NCBI GenBank assembly: GCA_009839505.1
Contig: VXPO01000112.1
Location: forward strand, 1 to 35,257
Reading direction: 5' to 3'
Length of the DNA stretch: 35,257 nt
DNA from: Gammaproteobacteria bacterium
Lineage (GTDB): Bacteria; Pseudomonadota; Gammaproteobacteria; Pseudomonadales; Azotimanducaceae
Positions 17,505 through 26,047 of this stretch are shown here, one piece after another. The position numbers were made by a program, and so were the translations under genes. How positions within the stretch are numbered: position 1 is the first letter of the stretch; each line of letters starts with the position of its first letter. The notes beneath the pieces were generated by a model, which did no database searches, was not told the origin of the DNA, and worked only from the letters and a program-made list of their open reading frames with translations.

Positions 17505-18604
17505 GGAGTGGCCCGTGGATACGATCCGAGGTTCTTCACGTCCGTGGCGACCGTTTCGAGTTCGGCCAGGACCTTGGCGATGGTGGGTTGGCTCCGGTGC
17601 CCTTCGAAGTCGATGAAGAACACGTAGTTCCAGGACGAGGTCTGCGACGGACGCGATTCGATACGCGACAGGCTGATGTCGTTCCGTTTGAAGGGCGCGA
17701 GCAGCTTGTAGAGGGCGCCCGGTTCGTTGCGGGTGGAGACGAGGATGGACGTGCGGTCCCGGCCCGAGGCCTCCACCTGTTGCTTGCCGACGACGAAGAA
17801 ACGCGTCTTGTTGCCGGGCTGGTCCTCGATGTTGGCGTGGACAAGGTCTAGACCGTAGCGGTCGGCGGCGGGTTCGCCGGCGATGGCGGCGATGCGGTCT
17901 GCTTCGGACGCGAGCCGGGCCGCTTCGGCGTTGCTCGATACCGGCCGACGCGACACGGTGGGGTAGTGCACGTCTAGCCAATGGCGGCACTGCGCCAGCG
18001 ACTGCTCATGGGAACAGATCTCGCGGACCGCCTCCGGATCGGTTCCGCGTTTCACCAGGAAGGCGTGATGAATCGGCAACTCCACCTCGGCGCAGATGGA
18101 GAGATCGGAGCTGACGAAGCAGTCCAGGGTGTGCTTTACCATGCCGTCGGTGCTGTTCTCCACCGCGACCACACCGTAGTGCGCGGCCCCGGACTCCACC
18201 TCGCGGAAGACCTCCGGCACCGACGCCAGGGTGCGCATCTTGGCGAAGTGGCCGAACTGCTTGATCGCCGCGGCCTCGGTATAGGTCCCGGCCGGCCCGA
18301 GGCAGGCGATCGTGAGGGGCTGCTCCAGCGACAGGCAGCACGAGATGATCTCCTTGAACAGCCGTTCGATGTGCTCGTCCGGCAGGGGGCCTTCGTTCTC
18401 CGCGCGCAGCCGGGCGAGGATCTGGGCTTCGCGTTCCGGCCGGTAGTACACGGGCTGCTCGTCCTCGCCGCTGCGGGCCTTCACGTCCGCCACCTTCTGG
18501 GCGTACGCCGCGCGTTCATTCAACAGCGCGCGGAGCTGGCGGTCGATGCCGTCGATTTGCTCGCGTAGCGCGCCAAGGTCCTCTTTGGTCTGTCGTTCCG
18601 CCAT
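17501..18604 (-). CDS. pheA: Bifunctional chorismate mutase / prephenate dehydratase (P-protein)
   Basis: The protein converts chorismate to prephenate and then to phenylpyruvate, the committed route to phenylalanine. Domains in order in the 367 aa are an AroQ-type chorismate mutase (about 5-92, LREQIDGIDRQLRALLNERA), a prephenate dehydratase (about 95-275, starting IACLGPAGTYTEAAA, with the catalytic T267-R268-F269), and a C-terminal ACT domain (about 283-360) with GALYKLL and ESRP that normally binds phenylalanine for feedback inhibition. The ATG lies 11 nt after the serC stop with a modest GGA-containing Shine-Dalgarno. No leader peptide or attenuator is visible, and the tight spacing makes cotranscription from serC or gyrA more likely. 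Confidence 0.96.
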   Translation of the reverse strand: MAERQTKEDLGALREQIDGIDRQLRALLNERAAYAQKVADVKARSGEDEQPVYYRPEREAQILARLRAENEGPLPDEHIERLFKEIISCCLSLEQPLTIACLGPAGTYTEAAAIKQFGHFAKMRTLASVPEVFREVESGAAHYGVVAVENSTDGMVKHTLDCFVSSDLSICAEVELPIHHAFLVKRGTDPEAVREICSHEQSLAQCRHWLDVHYPTVSRRPVSSNAEAARLASEADRIAAIAGEPAADRYGLDLVHANIEDQPGNKTRFFVVGKQQVEASGRDRTSILVSTRNEPGALYKLLAPFKRNDISLSRIESRPSQTSSWNYVFFIDFEGHRSQPTIAKVLAELETVATDVKNLGSYPRATP

Positions 18605-18615
18605 TTGCTGATCCG

Positions 18616-19692
18616 TCAACCGTGGTCGGCCTCGAACGCCGCCAAGTACTCGATCAAGGCATCCACCGCCTCTTCGCTGACCGCATTGTAGAGACTTGCA
18701 CGCATGCCCCCAACGCTGCGATGACCCTTGAGGTTGAGCAGGCGCCGTTCCTCGGCACCGTGCAGGAAGGTCTGGTCGAGGGCTGGATCGGCCAGGGTGA
18801 ACGGGACGTTCATGATTGATCGGTCGGGTGCCTTGACGGGGGAGTGATAAAAGTTGCTGGCGTCGATCGCTGCGTACAGCTTGGCCGCCTTGCGGCGGTT
18901 GACGCTGTCCATCTCGGCGACGCCGCCGGAACGTTTCAGCCACTTCAACACCAAGCCGGCGAGATACCAGCTGTAGGTCGGCGGCGTGTTGAACATCGAG
19001 CCGTGTTCGCCTTGCACGGCGTAGTCGAAGATGCGCGGCGGGCCGGGACGCGCGCGACCGGCAAGATCCCTGCGCACGATAACCACGCAGATTCCGGCCG
19101 GGCCGACGTTCTTCTGCGCCCCCGCGTAGACGACGCCGAACCTGGCGACGTCGACGGGTCGGGACAGGAGCTCCGAGGACATGTCGGCGACAAGGGGCGA
19201 GTCCGTTTCCGGGAACTCGTGGAACTGCACGCCGCCGATGGTCTCGTTGGCGACGATATGGCAATAGGCAGCGTTCGCCGACAGACGCCAGGTCTCCCTC
19301 CGCGGTATGCGGTCGAAGTTCGTGTCCTCCGAGGACGCCGCGACGTTCACCTTGGCAAGGCGCTGGGCTTCGGCGATGGCCTTGCCGCCCCACGAACCGG
19401 TATGCACGTAGTCGACGGTATCCTCGGCGCCGCAGAGGTTGAACGGCACCATGGCGAACTGCATGGAAGCGCCACCCTGCAGAAACAGCACGTGGTAGTC
19501 GTCGCCGATGCCGAGAAGGTCGCGCAGGTCGGCCTCCGCGGTCTCCGCGATTTCGACGAACTCCTTGGAACGGTGGCTCATCTCCATGACCGAAAGACCT
19601 CGGCCGCGGTAGTCCAGGAGCTCTGCGCGCGCCTGTTCGAGTACCGCGTCGGGCAGTGCAGCCGGCCCCGGCGAGAAGTTGAAGGCGCGCAT
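18616..19692 (-). CDS. serC: Phosphoserine aminotransferase
   Basis: SerC makes 3-phosphoserine from 3-phosphohydroxypyruvate and also serves pyridoxal phosphate synthesis. The 358-aa protein starts with the canonical MRAFNFSPGPAALP. The PLP-binding lysine is K194 in GAQKNVGPAG, and SVMEMSHRS lies near residue 40. The C-terminal GGMRASLYNAVS motif is present. Longer frames upstream run into gyrA and were discarded. The spacing is 28 nt from the gyrA stop and 11 nt to pheA, matching the gyrA-serC-pheA order of pseudomonads. The ribosome binding site before the ATG is poor. Confidence 0.96.
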   Translation of the reverse strand: MRAFNFSPGPAALPDAVLEQARAELLDYRGRGLSVMEMSHRSKEFVEIAETAEADLRDLLGIGDDYHVLFLQGGASMQFAMVPFNLCGAEDTVDYVHTGSWGGKAIAEAQRLAKVNVAASSEDTNFDRIPRRETWRLSANAAYCHIVANETIGGVQFHEFPETDSPLVADMSSELLSRPVDVARFGVVYAGAQKNVGPAGICVVIVRRDLAGRARPGPPRIFDYAVQGEHGSMFNTPPTYSWYLAGLVLKWLKRSGGVAEMDSVNRRKAAKLYAAIDASNFYHSPVKAPDRSIMNVPFTLADPALDQTFLHGAEERRLLNLKGHRSVGGMRASLYNAVSEEAVDALIEYLAAFEADHG

Positions 19693-19720
19693 GTCTTTGG
19701 GCGGGTCGTCCCGGTGTGGG

Positions 19721-22480
19721 CTAGGCGTCGTCGCCCGGTTGGCTGTCGTCGACCGGGGCGCCGCCTTCCGGGTCCTCGTCGTCGGCCGGACTGCCGTTCT
19801 CCGTTTCGACGATACGCTCGACGCCGACGAGCTTGGCGTCCTCGGACAGCTTGATGAGGCGCACGCCCTGGGCGTTGCGGCCGGTCTCGCGCACGTCGGC
19901 GGCGTGGGTGCGCACCAGCGTGCCCTGGTCGCTGATGAGCATGATCTCGTCGTCTTCGAAGACCTGGACGGCACCGATGAGATCGCCGTTGCGCTCACCC
20001 GTGCGCATGGCGATGACACCCTGGATGGCGCGGCCCTTGACGGGAAACTCGTCGAAGGCCGTGCGTTTGCCGTAGCCGCGTTCGCTGGCGGTGAGGAGGT
20101 AGCCGTCGCGCTCGGGCACGATCAGTGCGATCAGGCGTTGCTCGTCGGTCAGGCGAATGCCGCGAACACCGCGTGCGGTTCGTCCGGTCGCGCGTACCGC
20201 CGACGCCTTGAAGCGCGCGGCCTTGCCTGAACTGGCCACCAGCATGATGTCGCTGGCACCGTCGATGATGGCCGCGCTCACCAGGGTGTTGCCGGGTTCG
20301 AGACCCAGCGCGATCAGGCCGCTTGGGCGTGGGCGGGAGAAACGTTCGAGCGGTGTCTTCTTGACCGTGCCGTTGGCGGTCGCCATGAACACGAAGCTGC
20401 CTTCGTCCGTCGCGCCGATGTCGACCTCCTCGTCGTCCACCGTCGGATCCAAGTCGGTCGACGGGTCGACATCGTCCGGTTCCTCGAGGTCTTCCAACGC
20501 ATCCACGTCGTCCAGTTCCGTCGATTCCGCGGACTCCCGGGGAAGCGGCAGGATGGCGGTGATGCGTTCGCCCTCGTCGAGGGACAGCATGTTCACCAGG
20601 GGACGGCCCTGGGCGCTGCGAGAGCCCTGGGGGATCCGGAAAACGCGTAGCCAGTACACCTTGCCCGCGTCGGAGAAGCACAGCAGCGTGTCGTGGCTGT
20701 TGGCGGTCAGCAGGTGTTCGACGAAGTCCTCGTCGCGCAACCCCGTGGCCGCCCGTCCGGTGCCGCCCCGGCGTTGCGCCTGGTAGACGGTGAGCGGTTG
20801 GGTCTTGGCGTAGCCCCGGTGGGAGACAGTGACCACCACGTCCTCCTCGGCGATCAGATCCTCGTCGGATAGATCGAGGTGGGAGCTCAGGATCTCCGTC
20901 CTGCGCTCGTCGCCGTAGCGTTCGCGGATGTCCTCGAGTTCTTCGCGGATGATCGCCTTCTGCCGTTCTTCCGAGGCGAGGATTTCCATCAGGTTCTGGA
21001 TCTCCGTCAGGACCTCCTCGTAGTCCGCAACGAGCTTGTCCTTCTCCAGCGCGGTCAGCCGGTTCAGGGTCATCGCGAGAATGGCCTGGGCCTGTTCTTC
21101 GGAGAGGTGGTAGAGGCCGTCCTCGTCGAGACCGAACTCCGGCCCCAGATCCTCCGGGCGACAGGCGTCGATGTCGGTGCGCGCGAGCAACGGCTTGATG
21201 ATCGTCGCCTGCCAACCCTTGGCCATCAGCCCGGCGCGCGCCTCGGCCGGGGACTGCGACGAGCGGATGAGCGCCACTACTTCGTCGATGCTCTCCAGAG
21301 CGACGGTCTGACCTTCCAGCAGGTGGCCTTGGCGGCGCGCCCGGGCGAGCAGGTAGGTGGTCCGCCGGACCACGACCTCGCGGCGGTGGCGCAGGAACGC
21401 GTCGAGCATCTCGCGCAGGTTGACGGTGCGGGGCTGGCCGTCCACCAGGGCGACGCAGTTGATGCCAAACACCGTCTGCAGCTTCGACATCGCGTAGAGG
21501 TTGTTGAGAACCACTTCGCCCGGCTCGCCTCGGCGCAGCTCGATGACCACGCGCACGCCGTCCTTGTCGGACTCGTCGCGCAGTTCGGAGATGCCCTCGA
21601 TGCGCTTCTCCTTGACCAGCTCGGCGATCTTCTCGACCAGCCGCGCCTTGTTCACCTCGTAAGGCAGTTCGGTGACGACGATCGTCTGCTTGCTGGTGCC
21701 TTCGCCTTCCACGTGCGCCCGGGCGCGGACGTAGATGAGCCCGCGTCCAGTCCGATAGGCACGCACGATGCCGGCGCGGCCATTGATGATCGCGCCGGTG
21801 GGGAAGTCGGGACCCTCGATGTACTCCATCAGATCCTCGATCGACAGGCCGGGTTCGTCGAGCAGGGCCAGGCAGCCGTTGATCACCTCGGTCAGGTTGT
21901 GCGGTGGGATGTTGGTCGCCATGCCCACGGCGATGCCGGACGAACCGTTGACCAGCAGGTTGGGCACCCGGGTCGGCAGCACCACCGGGATGTCCAGCGT
22001 CTCGTCGTAGTTGGGTACGGAGTCGACGGTTTCCTTGTCGAGGTCGACGAGCATCTCGGCCGTGATCCGCTCCATGCGGACTTCGGTGTAGCGCTGGGCC
22101 GCCGGGGGGTCGCCGTCCATGGAGCCGAAGTTGCCGTGGCCGTCGACGAGGGGATAGCGCATCGCCCAGGGCTTGGCCATGCGCACGATGGTGTCGTAGA
22201 TGGCGCTGTCGCCGTGGGGGTGGTACTTGCCCATGACCTCGCCCACGACGTACGCGGATTTGCGGTGGGGCCGGTTGAAGGTGATGCCGAGTTCGCTCAT
22301 CGCGAACAGCACGCGCCGATGCACGGGTTTGAGGCCATCGCGGACGTCCGGCAGCGCGCGGCTGACGATGACGCTCATCGCATAGGCGAGGTAGGACTGG
22401 CGAAGTTCGTCCTCGATGCTACGGGAGAGGATTCCTCTCGCCGCCGCCGGCGAATCCCCGCCGGAATCGACATCGGACAT
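19721..22480 (-). CDS. gyrA: DNA gyrase subunit A with acidic C-terminal-domain insert
   Basis: GyrA is the breakage-reunion subunit of the type II topoisomerase that introduces negative supercoils. The 919-aa protein (875 in E. coli) keeps the catalytic tyrosine Y131 in QRYTEVRM. The quinolone-determining residues are the susceptible type, S92 and D96 in [10 protein letters not shown]. The GyrA-box QRRGGTG at the head of the C-terminal pinwheel is present. The extra length comes mainly from a 47-residue insert (about 649-695) in the pinwheel with 22 Asp/Glu and no Lys/Arg, plus an acidic tail ([18 protein letters not shown]). The start [10 protein letters not shown] precedes the family-conserved [16 protein letters not shown]. 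Upstream in-frame sequence belongs to the divergent mtaD. A TACAAT -10 candidate lies 31 nt before the start. Confidence 0.97.
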   Translation of the reverse strand: MSDVDSGGDSPAAARGILSRSIEDELRQSYLAYAMSVIVSRALPDVRDGLKPVHRRVLFAMSELGITFNRPHRKSAYVVGEVMGKYHPHGDSAIYDTIVRMAKPWAMRYPLVDGHGNFGSMDGDPPAAQRYTEVRMERITAEMLVDLDKETVDSVPNYDETLDIPVVLPTRVPNLLVNGSSGIAVGMATNIPPHNLTEVINGCLALLDEPGLSIEDLMEYIEGPDFPTGAIINGRAGIVRAYRTGRGLIYVRARAHVEGEGTSKQTIVVTELPYEVNKARLVEKIAELVKEKRIEGISELRDESDKDGVRVVIELRRGEPGEVVLNNLYAMSKLQTVFGINCVALVDGQPRTVNLREMLDAFLRHRREVVVRRTTYLLARARRQGHLLEGQTVALESIDEVVALIRSSQSPAEARAGLMAKGWQATIIKPLLARTDIDACRPEDLGPEFGLDEDGLYHLSEEQAQAILAMTLNRLTALEKDKLVADYEEVLTEIQNLMEILASEERQKAIIREELEDIRERYGDERRTEILSSHLDLSDEDLIAEEDVVVTVSHRGYAKTQPLTVYQAQRRGGTGRAATGLRDEDFVEHLLTANSHDTLLCFSDAGKVYWLRVFRIPQGSRSAQGRPLVNMLSLDEGERITAILPLPRESAESTELDDVDALEDLEEPDDVDPSTDLDPTVDDEEVDIGATDEGSFVFMATANGTVKKTPLERFSRPRPSGLIALGLEPGNTLVSAAIIDGASDIMLVASSGKAARFKASAVRATGRTARGVRGIRLTDEQRLIALIVPERDGYLLTASERGYGKRTAFDEFPVKGRAIQGVIAMRTGERNGDLIGAVQVFEDDEIMLISDQGTLVRTHAADVRETGRNAQGVRLIKLSEDAKLVGVERIVETENGSPADDEDPEGGAPVDDSQPGDDA

Positions 22481-22510
22481 GGATGAACAGTGCTTCGGAG
22501 TAAGCCGACT

Positions 22511-22516
22511 ATTGTA
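22511..22516 (-). promoter_or_regulatory. Candidate -10 element for gyrA
   Basis: On the minus strand TACAAT (one mismatch to TATAAT) would place the start of transcription near 22504, giving gyrA a leader of about 24 nt. No good -35 hexamer was found. It lies back to back with the mtaD -10 in a 57-nt divergent gap, so the two promoters must overlap. Confidence 0.5.
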
Positions 22517-22525
22517 GCACGGACG

Positions 22526-22531
22526 TATAAT
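22526..22531 (+). promoter_or_regulatory. Consensus -10 element directly before the mtaD start
   Basis: A perfect TATAAT ends 6 nt before the mtaD ATG. Usual -10 to +1 spacing would start the RNA at or next to the A of the ATG, which implies a leaderless mRNA. This agrees with the absence of a Shine-Dalgarno there. The -35 region is unremarkable. Confidence 0.55.
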
Positions 22532-22537
22532 CCGCCC

Positions 22538-23887
22538 ATGTCCGATCCTCCCGCCGAATCGACGTCCGGCACCTGTTCGGAGAGCGCCGACGTGGTGCTC
22601 TCGCCGCGCTACCTGCTGCCCGTCGCACCGGCCAACCGGGTGCTCGAGGGAGTCAGCGTCGCGCTTCGCGACGGTCGGGTCGCGTCCCTGGGTCCGCATG
22701 ACGAAGTGGTCGCGAACCACCCGCGCGCAGACCGCGTCACGCTCGACCGACACCTCCTGATGCCGGGTCTGGTCAACGCCCACGGCCACCTGGCGATGAC
22801 CCTGCTGCGCGGCCTCGGCGAGGCACAGGCCCTCGAGGCCTGGCTCGCCGAGACCATCTGGCCGATGGAGGCCCGTTGGATCGACGCCGAATTCGTGCGC
22901 GACGGCACACGCCTCGCGGTCGCCGAGATGGTCGCCTGCGGAACCACGACGGCGGCGGATATGTACTACTTTCCCGAGACTGCGGCGCTGGTCTGCCGGG
23001 AGGCGGGATTCCGCTTGCAGGCGGCGTTTCCCCTGATCAGCCAGCCGAACCCCTATTCCACGGGATTCGACGACTGTCTCACCAAGGGACTCGCGCTCCG
23101 CGACCGATTCCGCGACGACGACCTGGTCACCACCTGCTTCGGTCCCCACTCGGCGTACGCCGTCGGGGACGAGCATCTGCGCAAGGTGGCCACGCTCGCC
23201 GACGAGGTCGATGCGGACGTGCACATCCACCTGCACGAGACCCAGGCCGAGGTGGACGACGCGTTGCGCACCCACGGCGGCACCTGGATCAAGGTGCTCG
23301 ATGTCCTCGGGCTCTTGAACGAGAAGCTCCAGGCCGTGCACATGACCGCACTCACGGATGCCGAGATCGAGCTGGTGGCGGAACGGGGTGTGCGCGTGAT
23401 CCACTGCCCCCACTCCAACATGAAGCTCACGAGCGGCGTCTGCCCGGTGACGAAGCTGCTCGACGCCGGCGTGACGGTGGGACTCGGCACCGACGGCGCG
23501 GCCTCCAACAACGGTCTAGACCTGTTTGCCGAGGCACGCCTGGCTTCGCTCCTGGCCAAGGCCACGGCCGCCGACCCGAGCCTGCTTCCGGCGGCCGACA
23601 TGGTCGAGATGGCGACCCTCGGCGGCGCGCGCGCCCTCGGTCTCGCCCATCGCATCGGGTCCATCGAGGTCGGCAAATGCGCGGACCTGGTCGCCGTCGA
23701 CGTGGATCACCCGTCCATGCAGCCGCTGCACGACCCGCACGCGCAGCTCGTCCACGCTGCTGCCGGGGCGCGAGTCACCCACACCTTCGTCAACGGCCGC
23801 TGCGTCTACGAAAACGGCACTTGGCCCACCCTCGACATCGACGAGACCCGGGCTCGCGCGGCTCACTGGGGCAGCCGTCTCTCGTAG
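22538..23887 (+). CDS. mtaD: 5-methylthioadenosine / S-adenosylhomocysteine deaminase
   Basis: This amidohydrolase-superfamily enzyme deaminates S-adenosylhomocysteine, 5'-methylthioadenosine or related nucleosides and so removes methyltransferase by-products. That fits its place before the methyltransferase gene ubiG. The 449-aa protein has metal ligands H82 and H84 in NAHGHLAM, the HIHLHE segment at 229-234 with HETQAE, and D319 in GTDGAASNN. It keeps the SRYLLPV-like N-terminal strand (here SPRYLLPV) and the C-terminal composite-domain strands. The start MSDPPAEST is preceded by a TATAAT box instead of a Shine-Dalgarno. Possible upstream start codons lie before that promoter. The last 29 codons are duplicated downstream as a fragment. 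Substrate preference within the family cannot be fixed from sequence alone. Confidence 0.92.
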   Translation: MSDPPAESTSGTCSESADVVLSPRYLLPVAPANRVLEGVSVALRDGRVASLGPHDEVVANHPRADRVTLDRHLLMPGLVNAHGHLAMTLLRGLGEAQALEAWLAETIWPMEARWIDAEFVRDGTRLAVAEMVACGTTTAADMYYFPETAALVCREAGFRLQAAFPLISQPNPYSTGFDDCLTKGLALRDRFRDDDLVTTCFGPHSAYAVGDEHLRKVATLADEVDADVHIHLHETQAEVDDALRTHGGTWIKVLDVLGLLNEKLQAVHMTALTDAEIELVAERGVRVIHCPHSNMKLTSGVCPVTKLLDAGVTVGLGTDGAASNNGLDLFAEARLASLLAKATAADPSLLPAADMVEMATLGGARALGLAHRIGSIEVGKCADLVAVDVDHPSMQPLHDPHAQLVHAAAGARVTHTFVNGRCVYENGTWPTLDIDETRARAAHWGSRLS

Positions 23888-23899
23888 AGCCCCAAAGCC

Positions 23900-23918
23900 G
23901 TCCCCCCGTAAAGGGGAC
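23900..23918 (+). terminator. Hairpin after mtaD, possible terminator
   Basis: GTCCCC and GGGGAC pair around a 7-nt loop, 12 nt past the mtaD stop. The duplicated copy is at 24229-24247. The left arm is preceded by AGCCCCAAAG, which also begins the composite repeat at 34.9 kb. There is no T-run, so termination is uncertain. Confidence 0.35.
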
Positions 23919-24000
23919 ATCCACCCTTCGGCAAAAAAGGGACACCCACCCTGGCCCGAATATCCCGATCCGCCTGCGGGGTGCGTATCCCCATTCGGTC

Positions 24001-24125
24001 GTAGGGTGGATGTCCCAATTCGGTCGTAGGGTGGATGTCCCAATTCGGCCGTAGGGTGGATGTCCCGATCCGGCCGCAGGGTGGATGTCCCGATTCGGCC
24101 GCAGGGTGGATGTCCCGATTCGGCC
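24001..24125. repeat. Five-unit 25-nt tandem array (GGGTGGATGTCCC core)
   Basis: Five adjacent 25-nt units start at 24001, 24026, 24051, 24076 and 24101. Each contains GGGTGGATGTCCC followed by an AATTCGG-type spacer. A degenerate unit (23976-24000) precedes them. Further upstream two units in the opposite orientation (cores GGGACATCCACCC at 23914 and GGGACACCCACCC at 23939) keep the same 25-nt phase. As 25 is not a multiple of three, all frames cycle through one peptide pattern, which argues against coding. Confidence 0.85.
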
Positions 24126-24129
24126 GCAC

Positions 24130-24216
24130 TGCGTCTACGAAAACGGCACCTGGCCCACCCTCGACATCGACGAGACCCTGGCCCGCGCGGCCCACTGGGG
24201 CAGCCGTCTCTCGTAG
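24130..24216 (+). pseudogene. Duplicated 3' fragment of mtaD
   Basis: These 87 nt repeat the last 28 codons and stop of mtaD at 329 nt distance. There is no start and no link to the catalytic domain, so the fragment is not expected to make a product. Of four differences from the functional tail, three are synonymous and one changes Arg to Leu. Confidence 0.8.
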
Positions 24217-24444
24217 AGCCCTAAAGCCGTCCCCCCGTAAAGGGGACATCCACCCTTCGGCAAAAAAGGGACACCCACCCTGGCCCGAATGTCCCGATCC
24301 GCCTGCGGGGTGCGTATCCCCATTCGGTCGTAGGGTGGATGTCCCGATCCGGCCGCAGGGTGGATGTCCCAATTCGGCCGCAGGGTGGATGTCCCAATTC
24401 GGTCCACAATTCGGTCCAACAGGGTGGATGTCCCGATTCGGTCC
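24130..24444. repeat. Second unit of the 329-bp duplication, decayed at its right end
   Basis: This unit aligns to the first copy without gaps through 24404, then loses register. It has three intact 25-nt array units (24330-24404), a 16-nt irregular spacer, and one more GGGTGGATGTCCC core at 24422. The reverse-oriented cores recur at 24243 and about 24268. The remaining sequence to the ubiG start holds only degenerate pieces such as GGGGGACACCCCC. Confidence 0.75.
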
Positions 24445-24498
24445 AATTCGGTCGATGCGTTTGGGGGACACCCCCGGGGTGGTAGGCTTCCATCCGAC

Positions 24499-25221
24499 AT
24501 GACGAAACCGCGCGAAACCATGATCAACGTCGACGCCGACGAGGTCGCCAAGTTCGAGGCCCTAGCGCACCGCTGGTGGGACGCCGACGGCGACTTTCGC
24601 GCGCTGCACGACATCAACGCCCCGCGGGTGGACTACATCGTGCGGCGTTGCGCAGGACCGATCGAGGGCGTTCGCGTGCTCGACGCCGGCTGCGGCGGCG
24701 GACTTCTCACCGAGGTGCTCGCCGACCTCGGTGCCCACGTCACGGGAATCGACGCGGGGGAAGCGCCGTTGGCGGTTGCCCGTCTGCACGCGGCGGAGCG
24801 CGGCGTCGAGGGGATCGAATACGTCAAGGCGACGCCGGAGAGCTTTCTCGACACCGGACCGGGCGAGTTCGGCTTGGTCACCTGCCTTGAGACCTTGGAG
24901 CATGTGCCCGACGTGGCGTCCACGGTTGAGGCGCTGGCGGAGCTGACCGCCCCGGGTGGCGACGTCTTCCTCGCCACCATCAACCGCACCCCCAAGGCGT
25001 TCGCCCTCGCCATCGTCGGTGCCGAGCACGTGCTCAACCTCCTGCCCAAGGGCACCCACACCTACGAGAAGCTGATCCGGCCGGCCGAACTCTCCCGCGC
25101 ATGCCGGGATGCCGGCTTGACTGTCTTGGACATCGTCGGCGTCACCTACAATCCCTTCACCCGGCGATGCCGCTTCGGCGCCGACGTCGGCGTCAACTAC
25201 ATGCTGCATGCCCGGCGCTAG
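24499..25221 (+). CDS. ubiG: UbiG ubiquinone biosynthesis O-methyltransferase
   Basis: UbiG carries out both O-methylations of ubiquinone synthesis using S-adenosylmethionine. The 240 aa equal the E. coli length. The N-terminal signature FEALAHRWWDADGDFRALHDIN is conserved, motif I reads LDAGCGGGLLTEVL with D62, and the later ETLEHVPD and INRTPKAFALAIVGAEH stretches are typical. The start MTKPRETMINVD was chosen because upstream in-frame sequence (open to 24364) is array DNA. A second ATG 7 codons in is possible, and neither has a Shine-Dalgarno. The leader consists of the duplicated repeat region, so ubiG expression could be affected by it. mtaD upstream would clear the S-adenosylhomocysteine produced. 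Confidence 0.95.
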   Translation: MTKPRETMINVDADEVAKFEALAHRWWDADGDFRALHDINAPRVDYIVRRCAGPIEGVRVLDAGCGGGLLTEVLADLGAHVTGIDAGEAPLAVARLHAAERGVEGIEYVKATPESFLDTGPGEFGLVTCLETLEHVPDVASTVEALAELTAPGGDVFLATINRTPKAFALAIVGAEHVLNLLPKGTHTYEKLIRPAELSRACRDAGLTVLDIVGVTYNPFTRRCRFGADVGVNYMLHARR

Positions 25222-25291
25222 CCCGCCTATCTCACCAAGGGGCCGCGCTGAACAACCCGTCGCGTCATGGCGACAGGCGACTGGGTGAGAC

Positions 25292-26047
25292 ATGCCGGCC
25301 GAGCACGACTATCAGCCCCGTCCCGGCCTGCTCGACGACCGTGTGATCCTGGTCACGGGCGCGGGCGACGGCATCGGCCGGGCGGCGGCGCTCGCCTACG
25401 CTGAGTACGGTGCGGACGTGGTGCTGCTCGGTCGCACGGAGAAGAAGCTCGACGCGGTGTTCGACGAGATCGTGGCAGCGACCAAGACCCGCCCGGTGGT
25501 GGTCCCGGCGGACCTGCTTCACGCCAGTGAAGACGCGGTCACGACCCTGTATCACGCGATCCGCCGCGAGTACGCCCGCCTGGACGGCATCCTCCACAAC
25601 GCCAGCCTGCTGGGTCCGCGCGAGCCCATCGCCGACTATCCGGTGCAGGACTGGCAGGACGTCATGCAGGTCAACGTCAACGCCGCCTTCATGCTCACCC
25701 GAGGTCTGCTACCCCTGCTGGAGGAGGCGCCCGACGCGTCCGTGCTGTTCACCTCCTCGGGGGTAGGGCGCCGTGGCCGCGCCAACTGGGGCGCCTACGC
25801 GGTTTCCAAGTTCGCCGTGGAGGGTCTCGTCGAAGTCCTCGCCGACGAACTCGCCCCTGACGTCCGGGTGAACTCGCTGAATCCGGGCGCGACCCGAACG
25901 GCGATGCGTGCCGCGGCCTATCCCGAGGAAGACCCGGCTACATTGCCGAGCGCCGAGGACCACATGCCGCTTTACCTTTACCTCATGGGCCCCGACGCCA
26001 AGGGCATTAGCGGCCGCCGGTTCGACGCGGGGTCTTGGATGCCGTAG
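25292..26047 (+). CDS. yciK: YciK family short-chain dehydrogenase
   Basis: This is a classical short-chain dehydrogenase/reductase, 251 aa, of the YciK family, whose substrate is unknown. The cofactor motif TGAGDGIG is at residues 22-29, HNAS near 103, the catalytic serine in LFTSSGVG, and Y169-x3-K173 in YAVSK. A GGTGAG Shine-Dalgarno precedes the ATG. In pseudomonads ubiG, mupP and this gene are consecutive. Here only 70 nt separate it from ubiG and mupP is absent. Its 3' end overlaps that of the convergent rluB by 41 nt. Confidence 0.9.
   Translation: MPAEHDYQPRPGLLDDRVILVTGAGDGIGRAAALAYAEYGADVVLLGRTEKKLDAVFDEIVAATKTRPVVVPADLLHASEDAVTTLYHAIRREYARLDGILHNASLLGPREPIADYPVQDWQDVMQVNVNAAFMLTRGLLPLLEEAPDASVLFTSSGVGRRGRANWGAYAVSKFAVEGLVEVLADELAPDVRVNSLNPGATRTAMRAAAYPEEDPATLPSAEDHMPLYLYLMGPDAKGISGRRFDAGSWMP

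Larger units (their letters stand above)
23801..24129. repeat. First unit of a 329-bp tandem duplication (mtaD tail plus array)
   Basis: This unit runs from within the mtaD 3' end, across its stop, through a hairpin and a 25-nt tandem array. It repeats next door with an offset of exactly 329 nt at several anchor points (TGCGTCTACG, the stop TAG, GTAGGGTGG). About six substitutions separate the copies over the first 200 nt. The junction carries CGGCCGC on both sides (23794-23800 and 24121-24127), so microhomology between mtaD and an array unit may have mediated the event. Confidence 0.85.

Noticed and set aside
20879-22486. 535-residue open frame antisense to gyrA
   Set aside because: A shadow of gyrA with biased composition and no known domain; gyrA is unambiguous.
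23900-24444. CRISPR array
   Set aside because: Units are contiguous 25-nt repeats with spacers that are themselves near-identical. There are no unique 30-40 nt spacers and no cas genes.
24364-24498. Longer UbiG N-terminus reading through the array
   Set aside because: The frame is open only because the array lacks stops. The peptide (VDVPIRS-type repeats) is unlike any UbiG, while the start at 24499 gives the E. coli length.
23863-24617. Repetitive proteins encoded in the mtaD-ubiG spacer on either strand
   Set aside because: The 25-nt period makes all frames cycle through the same peptide, with no ribosome binding sites or family similarity.
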